NCBI RefSeq assembly: GCF_012396185.1
Contig: NZ_JAAXOW010000001.1
Location: 434,001-498,000, forward strand
Length of the DNA: 64,000 nucleotides
Source: Sanguibacter hominis ATCC BAA-789
Lineage (GTDB): Bacteria > Actinomycetota > Actinomycetes > Actinomycetales > Cellulomonadaceae
Direction: 5' to 3'
Positions 51,471-59,963 of this stretch are shown here, piece after piece. The notes under the pieces were generated by a model. It had not been told where the DNA came from. It made no database searches and was given only the letters and a program-made list of their open reading frames with translations. The position numbers and the translations under genes are program-made. The first letter of the stretch is position 1, and each line of letters opens with the position of its first letter.

Positions 51471-52346
51471 TCAGAGGTTGCGCTCGGCCGTGTCCACGAC
51501 GTTCGCGAGCAGCATCGCGCGAGTCATGGGCCCGACCCCGCCCGGGTTGGGCGACAGCCAGCCCGCGACCTGCGCGACGTCAGGGTGGACGTCGCCGAGC
51601 AGGCGTGCCTTGCCCGCCTCGTCGACCGTCCGGCTCACGCCCACGTCGAGCACGATCGCGCCCGGCTTCACCATGTCCGGGGTCACGATGTGCGCTACCC
51701 CGGCGGCAGCGACGATGACGTCCGCGCTGCGCAGGTGCGCCGCGAGGTCCGTCGTCCCGGTGTGGGTCAGCGTGACGGTCGCGTTGATGTCCTTGCGGGT
51801 CAGCAGCAGCCCGATCGACCGCCCCACGGTGGTGCCGCGGCCCAGCACGACCACGTGCTTGCCTGCGAGGTCGAGCCCGTGCCGCTGCACGAGCTCGACG
51901 ATCCCCGCCGGGGTGCACGGCAGCGGCGAGTCGATCGGCTCGCTCACGCGCAGCACGAGACGCCCGAGGTTCGTCGGGTGCAGGCCGTCAGCGTCCTTGG
52001 CCGGGTCGATCAGCTCGAGCACCCGGTTCGTGTCGATGCCGCCCGGGAGAGGAAGCTGCACGATGTACCCGGTGCACGCAGGGTCCGCGTTGAGACGCTC
52101 GACCGCAGCCTCGATGTCCGCCTGGCTCGCGTCTGCGGGAAGGTCCTCGCGGATGGACTCGATGCCGACCTCGGCGCAGTCGCGGTGCTTGCCGGCGACG
52201 TACGAGCGCGAGCCTGGGTCCTCCCCGACGAGCACCGTGCCCAGCCCTGGGGTCGATCCCCGGGCGCGCAGCGCCGCGACACGCGCGGCCAGCTCGTCCT
52301 TGATCGTCGTCGCGGTGGCCTTGCCGTCCAGGACCTGTGCGGTCAT
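51471..52346 (-). CDS. folD: methylene-THF dehydrogenase/methenyl-THF cyclohydrolase
   Basis: A 291-residue FolD. The catalytic [10 protein letters not shown] holds the Y-x3-K pair, QLPLPGGID and [12 protein letters not shown] are substrate-site motifs, and [18 protein letters not shown] is the NADP loop. It interconverts methylene-, methenyl- and formyl-THF in the cytosol. It lies 98 bases after glyA on the same strand and uses glyA's product. A short hairpin (52397-52425) lies between, so coupling may be partial. Confidence 0.95.
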   Translation of the reverse strand: MTAQVLDGKATATTIKDELAARVAALRARGSTPGLGTVLVGEDPGSRSYVAGKHRDCAEVGIESIREDLPADASQADIEAAVERLNADPACTGYIVQLPLPGGIDTNRVLELIDPAKDADGLHPTNLGRLVLRVSEPIDSPLPCTPAGIVELVQRHGLDLAGKHVVVLGRGTTVGRSIGLLLTRKDINATVTLTHTGTTDLAAHLRSADVIVAAAGVAHIVTPDMVKPGAIVLDVGVSRTVDEAGKARLLGDVHPDVAQVAGWLSPNPGGVGPMTRAMLLANVVDTAERNL

Positions 52347-52396
52347 GACGGTCCTCCCTGGTTCCTCGGTCTGTCGGGGGTCGCGGGCACCGTCCG

Positions 52397-52425
52397 CCTC
52401 GGCCCCGCTGAGCGCGAGGCCGAGG
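52397..52425 (-). other. 8-bp hairpin between glyA and folD
   Basis: Inverted repeat CCTCGGCC/GGCCGAGG with a 13-base loop. It may attenuate or process the glyA-folD message. Confidence 0.4.
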
Positions 52426-52444
52426 AGGACGTGCCAGGAGAGGC

Positions 52445-53734
52445 TCAGTACTGCTCGAGGCCCGGGTACAGCGGGAAGTCCGCCGTCAGCGTGGCGACGC
52501 GAGCGCGCAGCGACTCGACGTCCGCGGCCTGGCCACCCTTGAGCGCTGCCGCGATGATCTCGGCGACCTCGGCGAACTCGGCGTCACCGAAGCCCCGGGT
52601 CGCGAGCGCCGGCGTGCCGATGCGCAGCCCCGACGTGACGCGCGGCGGGCGCGGGTCGAACGGGACCGCGTTGCGGTTGACCGTGATGCCCACCTCGTGG
52701 AGGAGATCTTCGGCCTGCTGGCCGTCCAGCTCGGACTTGCGCAGGTCGACGAGCACCAGGTGCACGTCGGTGCCGCCCGTGAGGACGTCGACGCCCGCGT
52801 CCTTCACGTCAGCCGCCGTCAGACGCTCCGCGATGATGCGCGCACCGGACAGCACCCGCTCCTGGCGCTCCCTGAACTCCGCCGATCCGGCGATCTTGAA
52901 GGACACGGCCTTGGCAGCGACGACATGCATGAGCGGGCCGCCCTGCTGGCCCGGGAAGACCGCCGAGTCGATCTTCTTGGCGTACTCCTCACGGGAGAGG
53001 ATGAAGCCCGAGCGCGGGCCGCCGATCGTCTTGTGCACGGTCGACGAGACGACGTCGGCGTGCGGGACGGGGCTCGGGTGGAGACCCGCGGCCACGAGGC
53101 CGGCGAAGTGCGCCATGTCCACCCAGAGCTTCGCGCCGACCTCGTCGGCGATCGAGCGGAACGCCGCGAAGTCGAGCTGGCGCGGGTACGCCGACCAGCC
53201 ACCGATGATGACGTCGGGACGGGCCGCGAGCGCCTGCTCCCGCACCTTGTCCATGTCGACGAGCATCGTGTCAGGGTCGACACCGTACGCCGCGACCTCG
53301 TAGAGGCGCCCGGAGAAGTTGATCTTCATGCCGTGCGTGAGGTGGCCGCCGTGCGCGAGCTCGAGGCCCATGATCGTGTCGCCCGGCTTGATGAGGGCGT
53401 GCAGCACGGCCGCGTTCGCTGTCGCACCCGAGTGCGGCTGCACGTTCGCGTGCTCCGCACCGAACAGCTCCTTGGCGCGCGTGATCGCGAGCGACTCGGC
53501 GATGTCGACCTGCTCGCAGCCGCCGTAGTAACGGCGGCCCGGGTAGCCCTCCGCGTACTTGTTCGTCAGGACCGACCCCTGCGCCTCGAGGACGGCGCGT
53601 GGGACGAAGTTCTCGCTCGCGATCATCTCGAGGGTGTCGCGCTGACGCGCGAGCTCACCGTCGAGGACGGCGGCGATCTCCGGGTCGACCTCGGCGAGGC
53701 CCTTGTTGACGACGGAGTCTGTGGACTGGCTCAT
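52445..53734 (-). CDS. glyA: serine hydroxymethyltransferase
   Basis: A 429-residue PLP enzyme that converts serine and THF to glycine and methylene-THF. The PLP lysine is in [14 protein letters not shown]; substrate and cofactor motifs include [34 protein letters not shown] and [13 protein letters not shown]. Family-typical length. It begins 104 bases downstream of a ZTP riboswitch, so expression should rise when ZTP signals a shortage of 10-formyl-THF. It heads a one-carbon unit with folD. Confidence 0.96.
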   Translation of the reverse strand: MSQSTDSVVNKGLAEVDPEIAAVLDGELARQRDTLEMIASENFVPRAVLEAQGSVLTNKYAEGYPGRRYYGGCEQVDIAESLAITRAKELFGAEHANVQPHSGATANAAVLHALIKPGDTIMGLELAHGGHLTHGMKINFSGRLYEVAAYGVDPDTMLVDMDKVREQALAARPDVIIGGWSAYPRQLDFAAFRSIADEVGAKLWVDMAHFAGLVAAGLHPSPVPHADVVSSTVHKTIGGPRSGFILSREEYAKKIDSAVFPGQQGGPLMHVVAAKAVSFKIAGSAEFRERQERVLSGARIIAERLTAADVKDAGVDVLTGGTDVHLVLVDLRKSELDGQQAEDLLHEVGITVNRNAVPFDPRPPRVTSGLRIGTPALATRGFGDAEFAEVAEIIAAALKGGQAADVESLRARVATLTADFPLYPGLEQY

Positions 53735-53837
53735 GGGCGTTCCTCACAAGTCTTCGATGAAGCCGTGCTGGGCGGCTGCGCTGCGCGCCGGACGACACCA
53801 TGTTCCGGCACGCACACGTAGCTGTGTGGTGACCGGG

Positions 53838-53916
53838 GCCCAGGCGAACGACCCGAAGTCGGAGGAAAACTCGTCGCTCCCCGGTGGTGACCCACCTGAT
53901 GCGCCAGTCGCGACGC
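53838..53916 (-). ncRNA. ZTP (pfl) riboswitch
   Basis: On the minus strand the leader of glyA contains the conserved pfl blocks in order: CGACTGGCG, then CCACCGGGGAGCG, a variable hairpin, and CGCCTGGGC. These form the helix-pseudoknot core that binds ZTP/ZMP. A TAGCAT -10 at 53931-53936 would start transcription just before it. A hairpin around 53797-53832, just after the aptamer, could be part of the expression platform. The gene context (glyA, folD) is typical for this riboswitch. Confidence 0.9.
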
Positions 53917-53941
53917 GATCATGCTACCAAAGGCAGGCCCG

Positions 53942-54454
53942 TCAGCCGGCGTCGTCCGCCGTCTCGACGTCGCCCAGGATGCGGCGCAGGTACGCGTAGG
54001 TGAGGTCGCCCGCCGCCTGGTCGTACTGGTGCTCGTAGCCCTGCTGCTGGTACATCGCCAGGTTCTGCTTCGAGTCCTTGCCCGTGAACACCCAGATCTC
54101 CTCGACGCCCTCAGGGAGGAGCGGCGCGACAGCGAGCATCATCTGCGTGCCGATCCCCTGCCCCTGCCGGTCGGGGGCGACCGCGAGGCGGCCGAGCGTC
54201 GCCTTCGAGTCCTCGATCTCGATGCGGACCGAACCGACGAGCCGCGACCCGTCCCACGCGCCGAGCGTGATGACGCCCGGTGCGACCATGTCCGCGCGCA
54301 GCTCTGAGAGCGTCTGCGTCAGCGGCGGGATGAACGGGTCCTCGTAGGCCTGGGCCTCCGTGACGAACGCCGCGCGCCGCAGCGTGAGCAGCTCCCCGGC
54401 GTGCTCGTCGGTGACCTGGTCGATCCGGATCTGGGCGTCGCTCGTGTCGCTCAT
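53942..54454 (-). CDS. GNAT-family N-acetyltransferase
   Basis: A 170-residue acetyltransferase. The acetyl-CoA motif A is LGRLAVAPDRQGQGIGTQMM (Q/RxxGxG/A), with IWVFTGKDSKQNLAMYQQQGYE as the C-terminal motif B. The substrate is unknown. It lies upstream of the glyA promoter on the same strand and ends only six bases before the riboswitch -10 element, so read-through into glyA is possible. It is divergent from purU. Confidence 0.88.
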   Translation of the reverse strand: MSDTSDAQIRIDQVTDEHAGELLTLRRAAFVTEAQAYEDPFIPPLTQTLSELRADMVAPGVITLGAWDGSRLVGSVRIEIEDSKATLGRLAVAPDRQGQGIGTQMMLAVAPLLPEGVEEIWVFTGKDSKQNLAMYQQQGYEHQYDQAAGDLTYAYLRRILGDVETADDAG

Positions 54455-54566
54455 GCGTCCATGCTCTCAGGTCCCCGCCGTCGGCACGACGGGGGACACG
54501 GACCGAGACGCCGACGGGCCGTGGGACGTCGCCACCAGGCTGCGGGCGTTGGACTACCCTGCGGGT

Positions 54567-55448
54567 GTGCCTTCGCAGAACCTGACCGACGCCGCGCCCA
54601 CCGAGCAGACCCACTGGGTCCTGACCCTGTCCTGCCCGGACGGTCCCGGGATCGTGCACGCCGTCGCGGGCCTGCTCGCCGAGCACGGCGGGAACATCAC
54701 CGAGTCGCAGCAGTTCGGCGACCCGGAGACTCGGCTGTTCTTCATGCGGGTCCAGGCACAGTCGACGGCATCTCGCGAGGAGCTCGTCGCCGCGATCGAG
54801 CCGGTCGCCGAGCGCTTCTCGATGACGTGGACCCTCGACGTCGTCGGGCGTCGCATGCGCACGCTCATCCTCGTCTCGAAGGCGGCGCACTGCCTCAACG
54901 ACCTGCTCTTCCGTGAGCGCGCCGGCGACCTCCCGGTCGACGTCGTCGCGGTCGCGGGCAACCACACGGACCTCGCGCCGCTCGCCGCGTTCTACGGCAA
55001 GGGTTTCCACCACGTCCCGGTCACCCAGGAGACGAAGGCTGCCGCGGAGGCGCAGCTCCTCGACCTCGTGCAGCGCATGGACATCGAGCTCGTCGTCCTC
55101 GCCCGCTACATGCAGGTCCTCTCCGACGACATGTGCCGCGAGCTCGAGGGCCGCGTGATCAACATCCACCACTCGTTCCTGCCGAGCTTCAAGGGCGCCA
55201 AGCCCTACCACCAGGCGCACGACCGCGGCGTGAAGCTCATCGGTGCGACGTCGCACTACGTGACGGGCGACCTCGACGAGGGCCCGATCATCGAGCAGGA
55301 CGTCGAGCGCGTGGACCACTCGCACGCGACCGACCGGCTCGTCGCGCTCGGGCAGGACGTCGAGCGGCGTGTGCTGGGCCGTGCGGTGCGCTGGCACGCC
55401 GAGCACCGCGTCCTGCGCAACGGGCACCGCACCGTCATCTTCCGCTGA
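54567..55448 (+). CDS. purU: formyltetrahydrofolate deformylase
   Basis: A 293-residue PurU that hydrolyses 10-formyl-THF to THF and formate. An N-terminal ACT domain (about 15-95) with LSCPDGPGIVHAVAGLL precedes a formyltransferase-like domain. The catalytic residues are visible in INIHHSFLPSFKGAKPYHQA and SHYVTGDLDEGPII (Asn, His, Asp). The GTG at 54567 gives the normal N-terminus. A TACCCT element nine bases upstream suggests leaderless transcription. With glyA and folD it balances one-carbon pools. Confidence 0.94.
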   Translation: MPSQNLTDAAPTEQTHWVLTLSCPDGPGIVHAVAGLLAEHGGNITESQQFGDPETRLFFMRVQAQSTASREELVAAIEPVAERFSMTWTLDVVGRRMRTLILVSKAAHCLNDLLFRERAGDLPVDVVAVAGNHTDLAPLAAFYGKGFHHVPVTQETKAAAEAQLLDLVQRMDIELVVLARYMQVLSDDMCRELEGRVINIHHSFLPSFKGAKPYHQAHDRGVKLIGATSHYVTGDLDEGPIIEQDVERVDHSHATDRLVALGQDVERRVLGRAVRWHAEHRVLRNGHRTVIFR

Positions 55449-55475
55449 GCGGGTCCGCGGCCTGCGCCGCACGCC

Positions 55476-56699
55476 TCAGCGTGGCTGGAGGGCACCCCTC
55501 TTGAGCCTCGTGTCGAGCGCGACGGCCAGGACGAGCACCGCGCCGATGATCATGTAGCGCACGGACAGCCCAGCGTTCATGAGCGTCAGGCCGCTCGCGA
55601 TCGACTGCACGACGAGCACGCCGACGAACGCCGACCACGCGCTCCCCCGCCCGCCGAACAGGCTCACCCCGCCGATGAGCACCGCGGCGATCGCCGTGAG
55701 GCTCGCCTCCGCGCCCCCGGACCCCTGGTTCGCAGCAGCCAGGCGCCCGACGGCGAGGACGCCACCGACCGCGGCGAACGTCGAGCTGATGACGAACACC
55801 TGGACGGTCACCCGACGCACCTGCATGCCCGCGCGCCGCGCCGAGTCGACGTTGCCGCCGACCGCGCGCACCGCGCGCCCCCAGCGGGTCCGCCGCAGGC
55901 CGACGTCCGTCAGCGTCACGACGAGCAGCAGCAGGGCGACCGGGTAGCCGATGCCGCGGTCCTTGCCGAGGTAGAGGATGCTCACGGCAAGGAGGACGGC
56001 GAGCCCGACCACCTTGAGCCCGATCCACACGAAGGAGTCGGCTGGCAGGTCAGCACGCTCGCGGCGCCCGCGCTCGTGCACGAGCGTCCACGCGTTGAGG
56101 GCGACGACACCGGCCGCGACGAGGAGCGAGGTCGTCGTGCTCAGGAAGCCCTGCTGGGAGAAGCGGACGAGCCACGTGTCGAACGGCAGGTTGACCGAGC
56201 CCGTGTCGCCGAGCACCCACAGCTGCACGCCGAGCACGACGAGCAGCCCCGCGAGCGTCAGCACGAAGCTCGGCAGCCCGAGGTAGGCGCTCAGCAGGCC
56301 GTACACGAGCCCGATCGCCGCACCGCACGCGACCGCGGCGACGACCGCGACCCACAGCGGCAGGCTCGCCTGCATGAAGACGACCGCGACGATCGCGGAC
56401 GACAGCCCGCTGACGGCCCCGACCGACAGGTCGATCTGCCCGATCATCATGACGAGCACGACACCGAGCGCGAGGAAGCCGAGCGACGCCGACTGCAGCG
56501 TCAGCGCGACGAGGTTGTCCGGTGTGAGGAACGCAGGGCTGATCACCCGGAACACGACCCAGATGAGCACGAGCGCGCCGACGCCGGCGAGCGACCGGAG
56601 CTGGCCCGTGCGCACCCGCTCGCGCACGTCGGCGAGATGCTCGAGCACCTGGTCCGCTGCGCCGCGCACGGTCGCGCGCGGCTTGTCGATCGTGCTCAT
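55476..56699 (-). CDS. sugar ABC transporter permease (XylH/RbsC type)
   Basis: A 407-residue permease with about ten to twelve membrane helices. The family motif VVLVMMIGQIDLSVGAVSGLSS is split near residues 78-100. The cytoplasmic coupling segment GLRRTRWGRAVRAVGGNVDSARRAGM would contact the ATPase. The length and the long loop at about 230-255 match xylose-type permeases. The start overlaps the stop of the ATPase gene (ATGA). It is the last gene of the ROK-SBP-ATPase-permease unit. The imported sugar is inferred to be a pentose such as xylose. Confidence 0.9.
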   Translation of the reverse strand: MSTIDKPRATVRGAADQVLEHLADVRERVRTGQLRSLAGVGALVLIWVVFRVISPAFLTPDNLVALTLQSASLGFLALGVVLVMMIGQIDLSVGAVSGLSSAIVAVVFMQASLPLWVAVVAAVACGAAIGLVYGLLSAYLGLPSFVLTLAGLLVVLGVQLWVLGDTGSVNLPFDTWLVRFSQQGFLSTTTSLLVAAGVVALNAWTLVHERGRRERADLPADSFVWIGLKVVGLAVLLAVSILYLGKDRGIGYPVALLLLVVTLTDVGLRRTRWGRAVRAVGGNVDSARRAGMQVRRVTVQVFVISSTFAAVGGVLAVGRLAAANQGSGGAEASLTAIAAVLIGGVSLFGGRGSAWSAFVGVLVVQSIASGLTLMNAGLSVRYMIIGAVLVLAVALDTRLKRGALQPR

Positions 56700-57505
56700 C
56701 GTGCCCCTCCGTCCGAACCTGCCAGCGGCGTCCCCGGGCGGCCGCGACCGAACCGGTCCGCCCCGCCGCGCGCACCCGTGACCGCGGCGAGCAGGTCTTC
56801 GTAGCTGGTCTGCGCGGCCTCGAACAGGCCGTTGAGGCGCCCGAGGCGCAGCACGGCGATGCGGTCCGCGACGGCGTGCACGTCGGCCATGTTGTGGCTC
56901 ACGAGCACGACCGCGTGACCGCGGTCGCGCAAGCGCTCGACGAGCGTGAGGACCTCCGCGGTCTGCGCGACGCCGAGCGCCGCCGTCGGCTCGTCGAGCA
57001 CGACGACGCGCGGGTCGCCCAGGAGCGACCGCGCGACCGCGACCGCCTGCCGCTGACCGCCGGACAGCGCCGAGACAGGCATGCGCACCGACGGCACGCG
57101 AGCGGCGAGCTGCGACAGCAGCTCCCACGCACGCTTCTCCATCTCGACCTCGTCGAGCAGGCCGCCGCGGACCGCCTCGTTGCCGAGGAAGAGGTTCTCG
57201 ACGACGTCGAGCGGCTCGCACAGCGCGAGGTCTTGGAACACCGTGGCGATGCCGAGGGCGCGCGCCTGCGCGGGCGACGAGAAGACGACCGGCTCGCCGT
57301 CGACCTCGATCGTGCCCGTGTCAGCCATGAGGGCGCCCGCGACGATCTCGACGACGGTCGACTTGCCGGCGCCGTTGTCACCGACGATCGCGAGGACCTC
57401 GCCCGCACGGATGTCGAGGTCGACGTCCACGAGAGCGCGCAGCGCCCCGTAGCTCTTGGACACCCCGCGCAGCGACATCACCGGCTGCGTACCGGACGTG
57501 CTCAT
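56696..57505 (-). CDS. sugar ABC transporter ATP-binding protein
   Basis: A 269-residue single ATPase domain. Walker A is GDNGAGKST, the Q-loop is in ATVFQDLALCEPLDVVENL, the signature is LSGGQRQAVAVAR, Walker B is VVVLDEPTAALG and the H-loop is LVSHNMADV. Many ribose- or xylose-type ATPases are double-length; this one is a single copy. It overlaps the genes on both sides by four bases, so subunit production is coupled. Confidence 0.93.
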   Translation of the reverse strand: MSTSGTQPVMSLRGVSKSYGALRALVDVDLDIRAGEVLAIVGDNGAGKSTVVEIVAGALMADTGTIEVDGEPVVFSSPAQARALGIATVFQDLALCEPLDVVENLFLGNEAVRGGLLDEVEMEKRAWELLSQLAARVPSVRMPVSALSGGQRQAVAVARSLLGDPRVVVLDEPTAALGVAQTAEVLTLVERLRDRGHAVVLVSHNMADVHAVADRIAVLRLGRLNGLFEAAQTSYEDLLAAVTGARGGADRFGRGRPGTPLAGSDGGAR

Positions 57506-58593
57506 TGCTCCTCCTCCGTCAGGCCTGCGGCGGTGCAGGCCTGGGTGAACGGTTCGACGCAGATCTCCCCGAGCGTGAACACGCCCTTGCGGAGGATGAC
57601 CGGCTCGATCTCCTTGCGGGTCACGGCGAACGGCGCGAGCAGCATCGTGGGGACGCCACGCACCTCGGTAGGTGCGTCGGCCTGCTCCCCGCGGGCGAGG
57701 TGGACGGCGGCGTCCGCGGCGAGCGCCGCCTGCTGTTCGATGTCCTTGTACACGGTCATGAACTGGTCCCCCGTGACGATGCGCTGGATCGCGGCGAGCT
57801 CGGCGTCCTGGCCCGTGACGAGCGGCATGTCGGTGATCCCGGCGGCCCGCATCGCGGAGATCGCGCCTGCAGCGAGGCCGTCGTTGGCCGCGTACACGGC
57901 GACGACGTCGTCGCGGTAACGGCTCAGCTGAGTCGCGACCCACTCCTGCGCCTTGTCCGGGCTCCAGTCGGAGATCGTGGTCTCGGCGAGGATCGTCAGG
58001 TCGGTCGAACCGAGGACGCCCATGACGCTCTGGCTCAGGCCGGGGCTGTTCGCGTCTGTGACGGCACCGTGGGCGACGAGGATGCCGCCGGTCGTGATGC
58101 CGCGCGCCTCGAGCCCGTCGACGAGCGCCTGCGCCTGGAGGCGGCCCACGCGGGCCGGGTCGAACGAGATGTAGTACGCGACGTCCGGGTCCTCGAGGAA
58201 GCGGTCATACGCGATGACAGGCACTCCGCGTGAGGTCGCGGCGGCGACGATGCTGAGCGCCGCCTGCGCGTCGACGGCCGCGAGGACGAGCACGTCGGCA
58301 CCGCGGATGAGGAACGACTCGGCCTGCTGCTGCTGGCGAGCGGCATCCTGCTGCGCGTTCGCGTACAGCACGGTGCACTCGGCGCACGTGCCCACGACGG
58401 TCTTCTCGAACGACGGGCGGTCGAGCGTCTCGTAGCGTGCGGTCTTGGTCTCGGGCAGCAGGAGCGCGATCGTCGGACCGTCGTCGCGCGAGGTCGCGCC
58501 GTCGGTGCAGCCGGCGAGCACGCTCGCGGCGACGAGCAGCGCGGCGACGACAGCGGCTCCGCGCCTCTGCCGGGTGTCACGGGCGCGCTTCAC
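57502..58593 (-). CDS. sugar-binding lipoprotein of the ABC transporter
   Basis: A 363-residue periplasmic-binding-protein-like lipoprotein. The signal peptide ends in lipobox LAGC (Cys29). The type I fold shows IALLLPETKTARYETLDR, ADVLVLAAVDAQAALSIV, VPVIAYDRFLEDPDVAYY and AVYAANDGLAAGAISAM, close to XylF proteins. Cys69 and Cys72 (TCAECTV) may form a disulfide. The GTG at 58593 has GAGGAG upstream and overlaps the ROK stop. Confidence 0.92.
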   Translation of the reverse strand: MKRARDTRQRRGAAVVAALLVAASVLAGCTDGATSRDDGPTIALLLPETKTARYETLDRPSFEKTVVGTCAECTVLYANAQQDAARQQQQAESFLIRGADVLVLAAVDAQAALSIVAAATSRGVPVIAYDRFLEDPDVAYYISFDPARVGRLQAQALVDGLEARGITTGGILVAHGAVTDANSPGLSQSVMGVLGSTDLTILAETTISDWSPDKAQEWVATQLSRYRDDVVAVYAANDGLAAGAISAMRAAGITDMPLVTGQDAELAAIQRIVTGDQFMTVYKDIEQQAALAADAAVHLARGEQADAPTEVRGVPTMLLAPFAVTRKEIEPVILRKGVFTLGEICVEPFTQACTAAGLTEEEQ

Positions 58594-59771
58594 GAGGCGG
58601 CTCCTCTCGCTGTGACGTCGACGTGCTCGAGCGCGAGCAGCAGCGCGCCGTGCAGCTCGGCCGACGCGCCGAGCTGCCCGCTCACGACGGGGACCGGGCC
58701 GGCGTTGGACGGGATCGCGCGTCGGGACAGCACCGCGCGCAGCGGGTCGAGGACGACGTCGCCCGCCTCCGCGAGCTGACCGCCGACGACGACGACCTCC
58801 GGGTCGACGAGGTTGCACACGTTCGCGACCGAGATGCCGAGGTGAGAGCCCGCGTCCTCGAGGACGCGCCGGCAGCCGAGGTCTCCCTCGCGTGCGCGCT
58901 GCAGGACGTTCGCCATCGACAGGTGCCCGTGGCTGCCCTCGAGCATTCCGAGGATGACGGGGGCGCCGACGTACATCTCGAGGCAGCCGCGGTTGCCGCA
59001 GCGGCACACGGGCCCGGTGTCGTCGATCGTCGTGTGCCCGATCTCCCCTGCCGTGCCGGACCGGCCGTGGAAGATCTTGCCGTCGAGCAGCAGCCCGGCA
59101 CCGACGCCGTGCGAGATGCGGATGTACACGACGTGCTCGAACCCGCGCGCGGCCCCGCGCCGCGCCTCGGCGAGCGCACCGAGGTTCGCGTCGTTGTCCA
59201 CGTGGACAGGCGCGGCGATCTGCTGCCCGAGCATCTCGGTGACGGACACGCCGTCCCACCCCCGCAGCAGGCCGCGCGTGGACACCTCGCCCGTACGGAT
59301 GTCGACCGGAGCGGCCACACCGACACCGACGCCGAGGAGCTCGGACGGGTCCGCCCCGACCTGGTCGAACATCTCGCCGAGGAGGAGCGCGACACGGTCG
59401 AGCCCGATGTCGGCGCGGTGGTCGGGGGCGAGCGGCATGCGCTGCTCGGCGACGATCTTGTGGGAGGTGTCAGCGAGCGCGACGCGCAGCGTTCGCGCCC
59501 CGAAGTGGACGCCGGCGACGAGGCCGAGGGTGCGCGCGAGAGTCACCTGGTGCGCGCGGCGGCCCGAGCGGGAGGTGGGAGACGTCGTCAGGACGCCCGC
59601 AGCGGCGAGCTCTTTGACGATGTTGGAGACCGTGGCCGGGGACAGCCCTGTGACGCCAGCCAGCTCGACCTGCGTGAGGGCGCCGCGCTGCTGGACCGCT
59701 CCCACGATCCGGGCTCTGTTCGCTTCCCGAAGGGAAGTCTGGGAGCCCGGCGTCACCCGGTCGTTGCTCAC
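58590..59771 (-). CDS. ROK-family transcriptional regulator (XylR type)
   Basis: A 393-residue regulator. An N-terminal winged helix (about 15-75) has LTQVELAGVTGLSPATVSNIV as the recognition region. A ROK domain follows with VHVDNDANLGALAEAR, VYIRISHGVGAGLLLDG and the zinc motif CRCGNRGCLE. It is first in the sugar ABC unit and probably represses it until the sugar binds. An alternative role as a sugar kinase is less likely because of the DNA-binding domain. Confidence 0.92.
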   Translation of the reverse strand: MSNDRVTPGSQTSLREANRARIVGAVQQRGALTQVELAGVTGLSPATVSNIVKELAAAGVLTTSPTSRSGRRAHQVTLARTLGLVAGVHFGARTLRVALADTSHKIVAEQRMPLAPDHRADIGLDRVALLLGEMFDQVGADPSELLGVGVGVAAPVDIRTGEVSTRGLLRGWDGVSVTEMLGQQIAAPVHVDNDANLGALAEARRGAARGFEHVVYIRISHGVGAGLLLDGKIFHGRSGTAGEIGHTTIDDTGPVCRCGNRGCLEMYVGAPVILGMLEGSHGHLSMANVLQRAREGDLGCRRVLEDAGSHLGISVANVCNLVDPEVVVVGGQLAEAGDVVLDPLRAVLSRRAIPSNAGPVPVVSGQLGASAELHGALLLALEHVDVTARGAAS

Positions 59772-59904
59772 GCGGTGAGCCTACACGCGGCGGGGCTGCG
59801 AAGACGCGGATCCTGGGCGGGTGCGTGCCTCGGCCGGCGGGGTCTCGAGAAGCGTGTCGGTGCGCGCGGCCTGGGTTCATCTCTTGACGCCTCAGGACGG
59901 CGCG

Positions 59905-59940
59905 CAGGCGCCCGGCCGGGTGTCCCCGACCGGGCGCCTG
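59905..59940 (-). terminator. hairpin terminator after the pullulanase gene
   Basis: An 11-bp perfect stem (59905-59915 with 59930-59940), 24 bases beyond the pullulanase stop. It separates that gene from the ROK promoter region. Confidence 0.7.
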
Positions 59941-59963
59941 CGCTGTCTCGGCCTGCCGCTCTG

